A stretch of DNA of 57,223 bases from Desulfobacteraceae bacterium (GTDB lineage: Bacteria; Desulfobacterota; Desulfobacteria; Desulfobacterales; Desulfosalsimonadaceae), in assembly GCA_011389935.1 (NCBI GenBank), contig JAABTJ010000019.1, forward strand, positions 1-57,223, in the 5' to 3' direction. The notes below the pieces were generated by a model. That model was given only the letters and a program-made list of their open reading frames with translations, ran no database searches and had not been told where the DNA came from. Every line of letters starts with the position of its first letter. Positions within the stretch are counted from its first letter, which is position 1. Shown in pieces: positions 24,781 through 33,649 of the stretch. The position numbers and the translations under genes were made by a program.

Positions 24781-25920
24781 TCAGAACCGTTCGATGAGCT
24801 TGTCGATAAGAAAGGAGCTTTCCCGGATGGCCTGCTCCCCGAATGGGCCGAACCATTCGGAGACGTTTTGAAATTCCCGGATGAATTGTTCCCGGTCCCC
24901 CTTTTCCACCATTTCCAGGGTTTCCTGGAGGCTTTCAATATAGGCTTTTAACAGATCCCGGCGGCTGTCCGAGGCAAAAATGATCTCCGCGTACAGGGCA
25001 GGGTCCTGGGCGAAGAGACGTCCTACCATGCCCATTTCAAGCCGGTAGATCGGGCTGGAAAACTCCAGGGTCCGCTTGATGGGCACCCGGGTTCTCGCCA
25101 TGAACCGGCCGATGGCAAATGTGGCGAAATGCCTTAGTCCCTGGACGATGGACATGATTTCATCGTGTTCTTCGGGCGTGGAGGTGACGATAATGCTACC
25201 CCAGACCGTAAATTGCTCGATCACCCATCGGCAGGCCGCATCTTCCCGGCCCGGGGTTGCCGCGATGATCTGCTTGTCCAGCGTGGACGTGGTCGGGCCG
25301 AACAGGGGGTGAAGTCCGAGCACGGGCCCTTTGTGCGCCTTCCGCATGGCGTCCACCGGCGCCTTTTTGACGCTGGTGATATCGGCCAGAACGGCGTTTT
25401 CCGGGAGAAAGGGGGCGATATCGAAAATGGCCTGGACGGTTACATCGATGGGCACCGAAATGACGGCGAGATCGATGCCGTCGCAGAGTTCTTTGACCCT
25501 GTGCCAGTCGTTTTTGTCCAGGATCCGCAGGCGGTATCCCGCATCTGAAAAACAGGAGGAAAAATAGCGGCCCATTTCCCCCCGCCCGCCCACGATGAGC
25601 ACGGATGCGCCGGGACGAACCCCTTTCCGGGCCATTTTTCCGGTCTGCTCAATCCGGGAGCGGCGCATGATGATCCTGTAGAGCTCTTCCACGAAATCCG
25701 GGTCCAGGTTTGCCGTTGACGCATGGCTCCGCCGGGCGGAAATCATGTCCTCCTCGCGGGCCGGGTGGTATACGGCGAGTTTGTGCTTTTTTTTCACGGA
25801 CACGATCCGGTCGACCTGCCCCTGGCGCTCCGCGAGCAGCTCCAGGATCCGGTGGTCAATCGCATCGATTTTTTCCCGGCACAAGTCGAGTTGCTGAAGG
25901 TCGTTGCTGTTATCGGACAT
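24781..25920 (-). CDS. tyrA: bifunctional chorismate mutase / prephenate dehydrogenase (T-protein)
   Basis: 379 residues. Residues ~10-95 are an AroQ chorismate mutase (REKIDAIDHRILELLAERQGQVDRIVSVKKKHKLAVYHPAREEDMI). Then comes an NAD-binding dehydrogenase: VLIVGGRGEMGRYFSSCFSDAGY, VISVPI, LADITSVKKAP and GLHPLFGP. It converts chorismate to prephenate and on to 4-hydroxyphenylpyruvate for tyrosine. The fusion is typical of Gammaproteobacteria and also found in some Deltaproteobacteria. It has no ACT or other regulatory domain, so feedback by tyrosine would act through the dehydrogenase domain. Convergent with the lipoprotein gene (8 bp apart). Confidence 0.93.
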   Translation of the reverse strand: MSDNSNDLQQLDLCREKIDAIDHRILELLAERQGQVDRIVSVKKKHKLAVYHPAREEDMISARRSHASTANLDPDFVEELYRIIMRRSRIEQTGKMARKGVRPGASVLIVGGRGEMGRYFSSCFSDAGYRLRILDKNDWHRVKELCDGIDLAVISVPIDVTVQAIFDIAPFLPENAVLADITSVKKAPVDAMRKAHKGPVLGLHPLFGPTTSTLDKQIIAATPGREDAACRWVIEQFTVWGSIIVTSTPEEHDEIMSIVQGLRHFATFAIGRFMARTRVPIKRTLEFSSPIYRLEMGMVGRLFAQDPALYAEIIFASDSRRDLLKAYIESLQETLEMVEKGDREQFIREFQNVSEWFGPFGEQAIRESSFLIDKLIERF

Positions 25921-26298
25921 GTTTTTTTACCCTTGCCTTGAAGAAATGGGGGCGCCGCCCCGGAAAACCGCAGCCATGAAAATACGCCGGACAGCCGGAG
26001 GTTGTCAACGGCAACCGTGTGCCTATTTGAAGCGATTATCGGCGCGTTTTTCGGCAACATCATCTTTGTTTCCCCGAAAAAGTCCGGCCTCGACCCGCAT
26101 GGGAACAGCGCGTCCTGCCGCATGCGACGTCTCTATCCGGCGGCTTTTCAGGAGGCCATCGCTGCTTGCGAAGCAGGGGCTGGAAATATGAAAACCCGTT
26201 TCAGGAAGCCACAATGTAGCATTGTAAACGTGCATATGCAAAATGGAAATTGGTAGGGCGCTGCCGGTGCATGTCGCGCCATCCGGTTCTCCATGTAT
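25921..26298. other. intergenic region between tyrA and the ZIP transporter gene
   Basis: No supported gene. It contains a short palindrome ACAATG-tag-CATTGT (26211-26225) about 75 bp upstream of the ZIP promoter, possibly an operator. I see no known riboswitch pattern. Confidence 0.4.
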
Positions 26299-26327
26299 TT
26301 GACAGAGCAAAAGACGGATGTTATTGA
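26299..26327 (+). promoter_or_regulatory. probable sigma-70 promoter of the ZIP transporter gene
   Basis: TTGACA (26299-26304), 17 bp, TATTGA (26322-26327), about 60 bp upstream of the GTG start. Confidence 0.55.
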
Positions 26328-26387
26328 TTTTCAATATTACTTCTGGCAGGCGGGGATCCATATATATTCATATATCGGGGAGGGCGC

Positions 26388-27137
26388 GTGGAAAGTCTTT
26401 TATACAGCTTTATTGCCGGCCTGTCCATGGCGCTTGGCGCCTTGATCGTCCTGTGCTTCGGTTCCCCCGGGAAAAGGGTCCTGTCCCTGATTCTGGGCTT
26501 CGCGGCCGGTATCATGCTGGCGATTTCAGCATTTGATCTTATCCCGGAGGCCATTGCGTCGGGTTCCCTGTTACACGCGATCGCCGGGTTTCTGCTGGGG
26601 GCCGCCATGATGTATGTTCTGGACCTGGTCATCCCCCATGCCCATATGACAGGCGATCTGGACGGCCCGGTAAAGACGGTGGATGCGCATGAAATCCACG
26701 CAAGGAAAATTCTCCGGACCGGGTACCTGATTTTCCTGGGAATGGCCCTGCACAATATTCCCGAAGGCCTGGCCATCGGTGCGGGGTTGCAATCGAGCCC
26801 GGCGCTGGGGCTTACCATCGCCATTGCCATCGGGCTGCACAACGTGCCGGAAGGAATGGCCACCGCAGGACCCCTCAGGGCTGGCGGGCTGAGCGCCGGA
26901 AAGGTGCTTCTGCTGACCACCCTGGCCGGTTTAATGACGCCCGTGGGCGCCTTGGTGGGCCTTGTTGCATTTGGCATTTCAGAAGCGCTCGTGGCCATGG
27001 GGATGGCCGTGGCCGCCGGCGCAATGATATATATCGCAAGTGACGAGCTGATACCGCAGTCCCACGCATACCACAGTCACATGGCCAATTTCGGCATTCT
27101 CGGGGGATTTTTGGTGGGGTTTGCCCTGTCCGGGTAG
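26388..27137 (+). CDS. ZIP family divalent metal transporter
   Basis: 249 residues from a GTG start with GGGGAGGG upstream. Eight predicted membrane segments. The metal-site motifs are HNIPEGLAIGAGLQSSP in TM4 and HNVPEGMATAGPLRAG in TM5, as in ZupT-type importers of Zn, Fe or Mn. The TM3-4 loop is His-rich (PHAHMTGDLDGPVKTVDAHEIHARK), a usual cytoplasmic metal-binding loop. With the CDF exporter ten kilobases upstream, the window has both uptake and efflux functions, but they are not linked in one operon. Confidence 0.9.
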   Translation: MESLLYSFIAGLSMALGALIVLCFGSPGKRVLSLILGFAAGIMLAISAFDLIPEAIASGSLLHAIAGFLLGAAMMYVLDLVIPHAHMTGDLDGPVKTVDAHEIHARKILRTGYLIFLGMALHNIPEGLAIGAGLQSSPALGLTIAIAIGLHNVPEGMATAGPLRAGGLSAGKVLLLTTLAGLMTPVGALVGLVAFGISEALVAMGMAVAAGAMIYIASDELIPQSHAYHSHMANFGILGGFLVGFALSG

Positions 27138-27174
27138 TTTCCGGGTAGCCTGTTGGAAAAGACCGATGAACCGG

Positions 27175-27405
27175 TTATCCCGTAAGCATCGGAAATCGTT
27201 TTTTCAACCGGCGGACCGCCCGTCCGATTTTGGGGAAGCGTCTGCTGATCCGGTCTTCAACGGCTGCGAAAAATTTTATATCCACCGATAGGATGATCGC
27301 CCCTATGGCAAGGAAGAGTCCTCCCTGGAGGACCGGCAGCACCAGGCCGGCGAGGCCCAATGCAATAAAAACAATTCCCACGGGGATGCGTATCATTGGT
27401 TTCAT
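27175..27405 (-). CDS. small membrane protein, PGPGW/DUF454-like
   Basis: 76 residues: two transmembrane segments (IPVGIVFIALGLAGLVLPVLQGG and LFLAIGAIILSVDIKFF) followed by a basic helix (RRFPKIGRAVRRLKKRF). The GLVLP-turn between the helices resembles PGPGW and DUF454 small inner-membrane proteins, whose function is unknown. Its ATG overlaps the stop of the DksA-like gene by 4 bp, so the two are translated together. Confidence 0.7.
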   Translation of the reverse strand: MKPMIRIPVGIVFIALGLAGLVLPVLQGGLFLAIGAIILSVDIKFFAAVEDRISRRFPKIGRAVRRLKKRFPMLTG

Positions 27406-27755
27406 GTTTGTTCCGCCGCCCTTGCGCAGTCAATGCAGAACAAGACGCTGGGATCGAACCGCAGCCGCTTTTCAGTGATTTTTTCATCACAATTCATGCA
27501 ATACCCGTAATCGCCGGATTGAACGCGGTCAAGCGCCTTCCGTATTCTTGCCTTTTCCGCCCCGGCAAGTCGTGCGGCTGCCTGGGCCATGGCCTGCTGC
27601 TGCATTGCGTCCATCCGTGAAACCCTGCCCACCCGCGACTGGTCGAGCTCCACAGGCGAAGCGCTGTTTTTGCCCGCTTCCAGGCTGGCCGTAATTTCTT
27701 CGAGCCGTTTGTTGAGTCGTTGTTCAAAAAAATGAATATCAATATCCCCGCGCAC
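27402..27755 (-). CDS. TraR/DksA-family zinc-finger protein
   Basis: 117 residues. An N-terminal coiled-coil-like helical region (RLNKRLEEITASLEAGK...) is followed by DYGYCMNCDEKITEKRLRFDPSVLFCIDCA, the four-cysteine C4 finger of the DksA/TraR family that binds in the RNA polymerase secondary channel. It is shorter than DksA (~150 residues) and lacks a clear DxxDxA tip, so it is more likely a YbiI/TraR-type relative than the main stringent-response DksA. Overlaps the downstream small membrane gene. Confidence 0.82.
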   Translation of the reverse strand: MRGDIDIHFFEQRLNKRLEEITASLEAGKNSASPVELDQSRVGRVSRMDAMQQQAMAQAAARLAGAEKARIRKALDRVQSGDYGYCMNCDEKITEKRLRFDPSVLFCIDCARAAEQT

Positions 27756-27978
27756 GCTGTCGTATCTCCTTTACCGGAAATGACCGGTATAGTTTCGCAG
27801 AACCAAACGTCATGGTAAATATTTATTATCCCATAGGTTGACGGGGAATGCCAGCAAAATGTGTCGTACCCCTCCCTTGTTGCCCGAAAGGTCCACAAAT
27901 GTTCCTCCAGGGAAACGATAACCCTGTTCATGGCGCATTGGCTGATCTGTCAATGTATACCGCCTGCATACCGCGGAT

Positions 27979-28254
27979 TTACAGCGAAACAAGATAATCA
28001 AGCAACGCCTCACGTTCCGCATCGGTCAGCTCCGGACCAAAACGGCCTTTCTTCATCATCCGGAAAACGGTTTTTTCCCATGCTTCCCGGTCATGGCCCG
28101 CCCTTTCAATTCGTCCGGCGCTGTGGCAGACCGCGCAGCGATTTTCAAGGATCGTTTGCCCGTCTGCCGCTTCCAGGCGTCCGACGTTCGCGCCCAGTGT
28201 CAAAAGGCTGCCTGCTGCTGCGACAAGTATTGCGATCAGGACTATTTTTTTCAT
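27979..28254 (-). CDS. small periplasmic c-type cytochrome
   Basis: 91 residues: signal peptide (KKIVLIAILVAAAGSLLTLGANVGRLEAADG), a single CAVCH heme site, and a C-terminal helix (LTDAEREALLDYLVSL), giving a compact monoheme fold. Met in VFRMMKKGRFGPEL is a possible distal ligand. ATG at 28254 is supported by AAAGGAG; the frame runs upstream to 28545 but without ribosome site or signal sequence. Electron carrier; partner unknown. Divergent from the Usp gene. Confidence 0.85.
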   Translation of the reverse strand: MKKIVLIAILVAAAGSLLTLGANVGRLEAADGQTILENRCAVCHSAGRIERAGHDREAWEKTVFRMMKKGRFGPELTDAEREALLDYLVSL

Positions 28255-28365
28255 ACATCTTCTCCTTTGCGGTAGGGTTCCGTATCGATTGACTGCTCCA
28301 TATTCACCAAATAATAGGTATGGACGCGGTTTTTGCAAAGAAAAATGCGTTTTTTCGGCGGCTTT

Positions 28366-28394
28366 TTGACAAGCGGCCGGTCTGCCGGTATCTT
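28366..28394 (+). promoter_or_regulatory. probable sigma-70 promoter of the Usp gene
   Basis: TTGACA (28366-28371), 17 bp, TATCTT (28389-28394), 45 bp before the ATG. Confidence 0.55.
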
Positions 28395-28438
28395 TACATG
28401 ATGTAAACCGGGGATATGCATATGAAAGGAATGCGACA

Positions 28439-28879
28439 ATGGAAATCAAAAAAATTCTATGGCCCACGGATTTGTCGGAAAAAGCCGCGCAGGCCCTGCC
28501 GTACATTACCAGTACTGCTGAAAAATACCAGGCGGAAATCCACATTTTATATGTTTTGAAAGACTATGTGGAATTCGGCGCCGCATACGGCGATACGGAT
28601 CCGGAGGCCGATTATGAGCGCATGCGGCAGTGGGAGCGGGAAACGGCAGAAAAGCGGCTTGATGAGTTGTGCGAAAAATTTCTTTCGAGCTGCCCCCTCT
28701 ATTTCCGCCATATCAGTGTCGGCGATCCCGCAAAGAAAATTTTGGATTTCGTAAAAGAAATCGATGCGGATATCGTCATTATGGCTACCCAGGGGACGGA
28801 AAGCCATTTCGATTTTGGCAGCGTCGCCGGGCGGGTGTTGAAATGTTCCGCGGTTCCCGTACTCATGGTGCCGGCATAG
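28439..28879 (+). CDS. universal stress protein, UspA family
   Basis: 146 residues, a single Usp domain with AAAGGA before the ATG. It begins KKILWPTDLSEKAAQALPY (the usual VDxSE strand reads TDLSE) and ends ATQGTESHFDFGSVAGRVLKCSAVPVLMVPA, where the GxxG-x9-G(S/T) nucleotide-binding pattern is partly kept. Such proteins bind ATP or act as stress-induced chaperone-like proteins; the specific role is unknown. Single-gene unit with its own promoter. Confidence 0.9.
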   Translation: MEIKKILWPTDLSEKAAQALPYITSTAEKYQAEIHILYVLKDYVEFGAAYGDTDPEADYERMRQWERETAEKRLDELCEKFLSSCPLYFRHISVGDPAKKILDFVKEIDADIVIMATQGTESHFDFGSVAGRVLKCSAVPVLMVPA

Positions 28880-28902
28880 CATCCTTATCTGTGCACAAGT
28901 CC

Positions 28903-28942
28903 TCTCAAAAAAAAGATTTTTGTTCAAAATATTTTTTTGAGA
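28903..28942. repeat. A/T inverted repeat downstream of the Usp gene
   Basis: TCTCAAAAAAA (28903-28913) and TTTTTTTGAGA (28932-28942), perfect 11-bp arms, shortly after the usp stop. It may act as a weak terminator or mRNA-stabilising hairpin. Confidence 0.4.
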
Positions 28943-29030
28943 TGGCTTGTAGTATCGATATCGCAGATTCTGCATATCGCTTTTCAAAAAACATGCTTTC
29001 CACAGCTGATAAACTCGAAAAAGGCGCGAT

Positions 29031-29180
29031 CGGAAGGCCTTGTAAAAAGTTCAAGATCAAGGCTTGCACAATCTCGAAGAATGCAGCGTACTTAGCGTAC
29101 GTGTATGTCTACAAGGCGTAAGCCGCAAATTCTGAGAGACTGCGCGTAACGCAGCTATTGGACTTTTTACATGGCCGTCA
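29031..29180 (+). repeat. dispersed hairpin repeat, family A, copy 2
   Basis: Shares GTAAAAAGTTCAAGATCAAG, the GCGTACTTAG...GTACGTG centre, AACGCAG.TATTGG.CTTTTTAC and the GGCCGTCA end with the copy at 14971-15100. It carries about 20 extra bases after the central GTAC repeat. Located in the intergenic region before the RND efflux operon. Confidence 0.8.
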
Positions 29181-29201
29181 ACAGCTGAATCTCTTTATTT
29201 C

Positions 29202-29215
29202 TTGACTTACGTCAA
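29202..29215. promoter_or_regulatory. Crp/Fnr-type palindrome TTGACTTACGTCAA
   Basis: A perfect palindrome TTGAC-N4-GTCAA, matching the TTGA-N6-TCAA spacing of Crp/Fnr-superfamily sites, 68 bp upstream of the efflux operon start. The position would suit activation or repression; the cognate regulator is not in the window. Confidence 0.55.
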
Positions 29216-29283
29216 AGAAATCCGCCGTTGCTCCGGATATGACAGCAAATCAATTGTAATGATCTTTCCAACGGGAACGTTCC

Positions 29284-30408
29284 ATGAAACGATATGCCAA
29301 AATCATTGTATCTGTTCTTGTCTTTCTTGCCATAGCGGCAGGCGCAATCTGGCTTTCCAGGGAGCGCCGGGGAGAACTGCAGAACCTGGGGCGGCCGGAG
29401 ACCCCCGCCTATGCCGTTTATGTGGATACCGCTGAAAAAGGGACGCTTGCCATTACGCGCGAATACGTGGGAACGATCGCACCTGTCGATCATGCCGCGG
29501 TAGCCTTCCGGATGACCGGGGAGCTGGTATTGGCAGACCTGGAAGCAGGGGATGTCGTCGCTGAAAAGGAGGTGGTCGCATCGATTGACGACCAGCCCCT
29601 TGTTGAACAGAAAAGGGAGGTCGCCGCGGAACTGGCAGGCGCGAAAAGCGAGCTTGCACGGGCGGAAAAGCAGGTGCAGCGTCGAAGGCCTCTGTTGGCG
29701 AAAGGCCTGATCGACCCGGAAGCCATGGATGCGGCCGAATCTGAATACAAAGCGGCAAAGGCCAGGGTCGACAGCCTGACATCCCGACTGGCCTCGGCAG
29801 AAATCAACCTGGCCTACACCACGGCGTCCGCCCCGTTTGACGGCATCATCACAGCGCGTCACAAGCAGAAAGGGGATCTCATCATGCCGGGAGAACCGGT
29901 ATACACCATGGAAAACCCGGATGCCGGATATAAGGTAATGGTGCAGGTCCCCCGAAAAACCGCCCTTGCCGTTGCACCGGGCGATACGGCAAGCGTGCGT
30001 TTCGATGCCCGCACCCTTGAAACCACCCTTTACCGCCTATATCCGTCCACGCAGGAAGGGCGGCTTGCCGTCGCCGAGCTCCGGCTGGAAGAGCGGCCAT
30101 TCGGACTTCCGTCCGGCACTTTTGTCACTGTCGAGATGCTGATTGAAAAAACCGAGGGCGTCCTCATCTCTGCGATGGCCGTACTGGAAGGTGATACCGG
30201 CGCCCGGGTATTCCGGGTGAACAAAGAAGACCGGGTGGAAATTGTTGAGGTGACGGTTCTGGGTCGAAAAGGAAGCCGTGTCATCATTGAAGGCCCCGTT
30301 GCCCCCGGCGATCGCCTGGTGGCTGCGGCAGAGTCGATGATGCTCCGCCTGTCGGACGAGACAAGGGTCAGGCCCATGAGCGCCGTCAACGGTGGGGATA
30401 TGCCCTGA
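29284..30408 (+). CDS. RND efflux periplasmic adaptor (membrane fusion protein)
   Basis: 374 residues with one N-terminal membrane anchor (IIVSVLVFLAIAAGAIWL). Arrangement is HlyD/AcrA-like: half lipoyl segment (VAFRMTGELVLADLEAGDVVAEKEVVASID), a helical hairpin with coiled-coil heptads (AELAGAKSELARAEKQVQRRRPLL...RVDSLTSRLASAEINL), the second lipoyl half (APFDGIITARHKQKGDLIMPGE), then barrel and proximal domains. It links the inner-membrane pump to an outer-membrane channel, for which no gene is adjacent. Its stop overlaps the pump gene start (TGATG), indicating coupling. Confidence 0.9.
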   Translation: MKRYAKIIVSVLVFLAIAAGAIWLSRERRGELQNLGRPETPAYAVYVDTAEKGTLAITREYVGTIAPVDHAAVAFRMTGELVLADLEAGDVVAEKEVVASIDDQPLVEQKREVAAELAGAKSELARAEKQVQRRRPLLAKGLIDPEAMDAAESEYKAAKARVDSLTSRLASAEINLAYTTASAPFDGIITARHKQKGDLIMPGEPVYTMENPDAGYKVMVQVPRKTALAVAPGDTASVRFDARTLETTLYRLYPSTQEGRLAVAELRLEERPFGLPSGTFVTVEMLIEKTEGVLISAMAVLEGDTGARVFRVNKEDRVEIVEVTVLGRKGSRVIIEGPVAPGDRLVAAAESMMLRLSDETRVRPMSAVNGGDMP

Positions 30409-33400
30409 TGAATTGGATAGGATCCTACCTCAAGCGTCCCCATGCCATATCCGCACTGCTGTTTTTCGGCGTGATTTTCGGCTTTTTCAGCCTGCGTGGG
30501 CTCCCCTTGAACCTGTTTCCGGATGCCAATTACCCCCAGGTTTCGGTGCTGATGGTCTGGCCGGGGGCATCGGCCGATGACATGACGGACAGGGTTTCGC
30601 GAAAGGCCGAAAAAGCGCTGGCCGCCATCGACGAAGTTCGCAGGGTGCGCGCTTCCGTGCGCGATGAAACCGCCGCTCTTTCTGTTGAGTTTGAATATGA
30701 AAAGGGCTTTGATGCCGCGGTAACCGATGTGAGTGCCGCCCTGGACCGGATTGCACCGCAGTTCCCGGAAGGCATGCGCTCTCCCGCAATTTTCAGGATA
30801 ACCGATGCGGCTACTCCGGTGCTCACCCTGGCGGCGTCTCCTGCCGCCGGCTCCTTCCTGGACATGGCCAAAGTGCGCCAGTTATGCGACAACGAGGTGC
30901 GCGAGGCGTTTTTACGATTGGACGGTGTGGCCGATGTCGAGGTTTTCGGAGGATATATCCCCGAGATACAGGTCGTGGTCGACCGGAGCAAGGCCGCCGC
31001 CTACGGCTTTTTTTTTGAAGACATCGTCTCCGCTATTGGTGCTTCGCACAGAAACCTGCCGGGCGGCACCCTGGTCAGAAAAGACAATGAACTGCTTATC
31101 CGGGTAGCGGGCGAAAAAGACTTCCGCCATGAACTCGGCCGGATTGTTGTCGGAACGGATCCGGGGGGCGGGGAGATCCTTTTGGATGACATCGGAGAAA
31201 TCCGCACCACATTTGAGGAAAGGAAAAATTTTTACCACGGCAATGGGAAGCCCGCCATCGGGCTGAACATCCTTCGGTCGAAAAACGGAAACGTGATGGA
31301 TACGCTGGAAGCTGTCGAAGCGGGGCTGCCGGATATCGATGCCGCATTCCCGGGCCTTTCCTTCGAGATTGCCGATACCCAGGGAGACTTGATCGCAACC
31401 TCGGTATCCAACCTGTTTTCCGCATTGCGCAGCGCCATACTGCTGACGGTCGGGGTCATCTTTTTCTTCCTTGCGCGGATGCGGATCACGCTGCTTGCCG
31501 CGGTGTCGATCCCCTTTACCTTCCTTCTGACCTTTGCCGGGATGAGGCTTTTGGGGTTTGAACTCAACATCGTCACCATGACCGCGGTCATTCTTGCGGT
31601 GGGGCTTCTCGTAGACGATGCCGTCGTGGTGATTGAAAATATCGACCGGCGATGGCGGGAGCGGCCCCTCGATACCGAGGATGCAAGGCCGGGGCATGAG
31701 CGGCACCGCCAGTCGGTCATCGAAGGGACCGGGCAGATTTTTCCCGCAAGCCTTGCCGGTACCATTACGACCATTGCGGTGCTGATACCCATCATATTCG
31801 TGGGCGGGTATGCCGGAAAGATCCTGGGACCCCTGGCCACGGTTTTGTCCATGGCCCTTGTGGCATCGTTTGTTTCCTCGGTTACCATTATCCCCCTTCT
31901 GGCCCAGTATCTGCTCAAGCCGGCCTCCGATACAAACCGGGTCGAGCGGTTCGTGGAAAAAACGCAGGATTTTTTCATCGCGCCGCTGTCGCGCTTCATG
32001 ATCCAATTGTTTCGGACGGGAACCACAAAAGCGTTTTTTGTGCTGCTCCCCGTGCTCCTGGTGCTCCTTGTTCTCGGCCTGCGGCAGATACCCATGGCCG
32101 GCCGAAACCTCATGCCGCCCATGGATACGGGAATCATAAAAGTCTCCTTTGAAACATGGCCCAACACTTCCATTGCCAAAACAGAGGCGGCGCTCGACAC
32201 CTTACAGGGGCGCATCCTGGAGATGCCCGGTTTCATCAGAAGTTCAACGGCCGTGGGTTCGGAGCCGGGCGTGATCAGTTTCGGATCGAAAAATACGCCC
32301 CAGGAGGGGCTCATGACGATCCATTTTGTCAACCGGTTTGAACGGGAATCCTCCATATGGGATATCCGGAAGCAGCTGCAGGCAATTTTCGAATCGGTGC
32401 CGGCGTTTCAAACGGTACATATCTTCGAGTACGGCGCAACGCCGCTTTCCGCCATCGCCGCGCCCGTCGATGTCATGATATCCGGGCCGGACCCGCACGT
32501 CCTCGACCGGCTCGCGGACGAGGTAAAGGACCGGCTTCACCGGGTAAAGGGGCTGACAACGGTTTCAAAATCCTGGGACATGTCCAAGCGGGAAATCATC
32601 GTTGATATCGATGAAAAAAGCGCCCGGCGCCATGGCCTCACCTATCGGCAGGCGGCGGCCACCCTGTACGGGGCCACAACCGGAAAGGTGGCCGCCAATT
32701 TCAAGGTGCGGGGGCAGGACGGGTATCCCGTCCGGGTGCAGCTCGGGGACGGGTCTGCAGCGGACGCCGGGGCGCTTGGGTCCCTTGAAATACCGACCCC
32801 CCAGGGAACCGTGTACCTGGGCGATATTGCCGGGATTCGCCAGACGCACCGGCAGACCCGGATCACGCGGGAAGACCTCCAGCCAACGATCAATGTCATC
32901 GGCTACCGGGAAAAGGCTCCCATATCGTATCTCGACGGGCAGGTGAAAGACGTGCTTTCGGATATGGACCTGCCGGCCGGGTATGCCATGACGCAGCAGG
33001 GGGAAGTCACCCACATGAACGAAACGTTTTCAAGGCTCGGCGCCGCCCTCGGCATGGCACTGCTGCTTTTGTATTTTGCCCTTGTGGTCGCTTTTCGCTC
33101 CTGGGCGAACCCGGTGATGATCATGTCGGCCATTCCCCTGGCGTTTATCGGGATCCCCTGGGGAATGATGCTGGCAGGGCAGACCTTTTCCATGGCGGCG
33201 AACATGGGCATGATCCTCATGTCCGGGATCGTGGTCAACAATTCCATTCTGCTCGTCGAGTTTATCGATACCGCGCGCAGCGGCGGCAGCGGCCTTTTCG
33301 AAGCCGTCGAGGACGCCATCCGGTTGAGGACCCGCCCGATCCTGATGACCGCATTTTCCACCATCGCCGGAATGCTCCCCATTGCCCTGGAACTGGCGGT

Positions 33401-33539
33401 GGGCCTTGAGCGGCTTTCCCCCCTGGCAGTGGTCGCCATAACCGGGCTTATCGTTTCCACTTTCCTGACCCTTGCCTATGTGCCGGCCATGTACGTCTGG
33501 ATCGATCGGCTCAAAGCCCGTCTTCATGCTGCCGGATAG
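30408..33539 (+). CDS. RND efflux inner-membrane transporter (AcrB/MexF family)
   Basis: 1043 residues, twelve membrane segments and two large periplasmic loops. The proton-relay pair is present in VGLLVDDAVVVIENIDRRW (TM4). The N-terminal LNLFPDANYPQVSVLMVWPGASADDM and the C-terminal ANMGMILMSGIVVNNSILLVEFIDTAR are standard AcrB-superfamily signatures. The pump uses proton motive force to expel drugs, solvents or metals; motifs do not show the heavy-metal CusA residues clearly, so a hydrophobe/drug role is more likely. No TolC-like gene follows, so an outer-membrane channel would have to be encoded elsewhere. Confidence 0.92.
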   Translation: MNWIGSYLKRPHAISALLFFGVIFGFFSLRGLPLNLFPDANYPQVSVLMVWPGASADDMTDRVSRKAEKALAAIDEVRRVRASVRDETAALSVEFEYEKGFDAAVTDVSAALDRIAPQFPEGMRSPAIFRITDAATPVLTLAASPAAGSFLDMAKVRQLCDNEVREAFLRLDGVADVEVFGGYIPEIQVVVDRSKAAAYGFFFEDIVSAIGASHRNLPGGTLVRKDNELLIRVAGEKDFRHELGRIVVGTDPGGGEILLDDIGEIRTTFEERKNFYHGNGKPAIGLNILRSKNGNVMDTLEAVEAGLPDIDAAFPGLSFEIADTQGDLIATSVSNLFSALRSAILLTVGVIFFFLARMRITLLAAVSIPFTFLLTFAGMRLLGFELNIVTMTAVILAVGLLVDDAVVVIENIDRRWRERPLDTEDARPGHERHRQSVIEGTGQIFPASLAGTITTIAVLIPIIFVGGYAGKILGPLATVLSMALVASFVSSVTIIPLLAQYLLKPASDTNRVERFVEKTQDFFIAPLSRFMIQLFRTGTTKAFFVLLPVLLVLLVLGLRQIPMAGRNLMPPMDTGIIKVSFETWPNTSIAKTEAALDTLQGRILEMPGFIRSSTAVGSEPGVISFGSKNTPQEGLMTIHFVNRFERESSIWDIRKQLQAIFESVPAFQTVHIFEYGATPLSAIAAPVDVMISGPDPHVLDRLADEVKDRLHRVKGLTTVSKSWDMSKREIIVDIDEKSARRHGLTYRQAAATLYGATTGKVAANFKVRGQDGYPVRVQLGDGSAADAGALGSLEIPTPQGTVYLGDIAGIRQTHRQTRITREDLQPTINVIGYREKAPISYLDGQVKDVLSDMDLPAGYAMTQQGEVTHMNETFSRLGAALGMALLLLYFALVVAFRSWANPVMIMSAIPLAFIGIPWGMMLAGQTFSMAANMGMILMSGIVVNNSILLVEFIDTARSGGSGLFEAVEDAIRLRTRPILMTAFSTIAGMLPIALELAVGLERLSPLAVVAITGLIVSTFLTLAYVPAMYVWIDRLKARLHAAG

Positions 33540-33649
33540 GGCTTCGCGCCGGGGCGCCGTTTTTTCCGAAAAGGGGCTGCGACCGGGGAAACAAGGCGTA
33601 ATGGCTCCGGAAACTGGATTTTTCACGACAAATCTGGTACACGGTCTTC

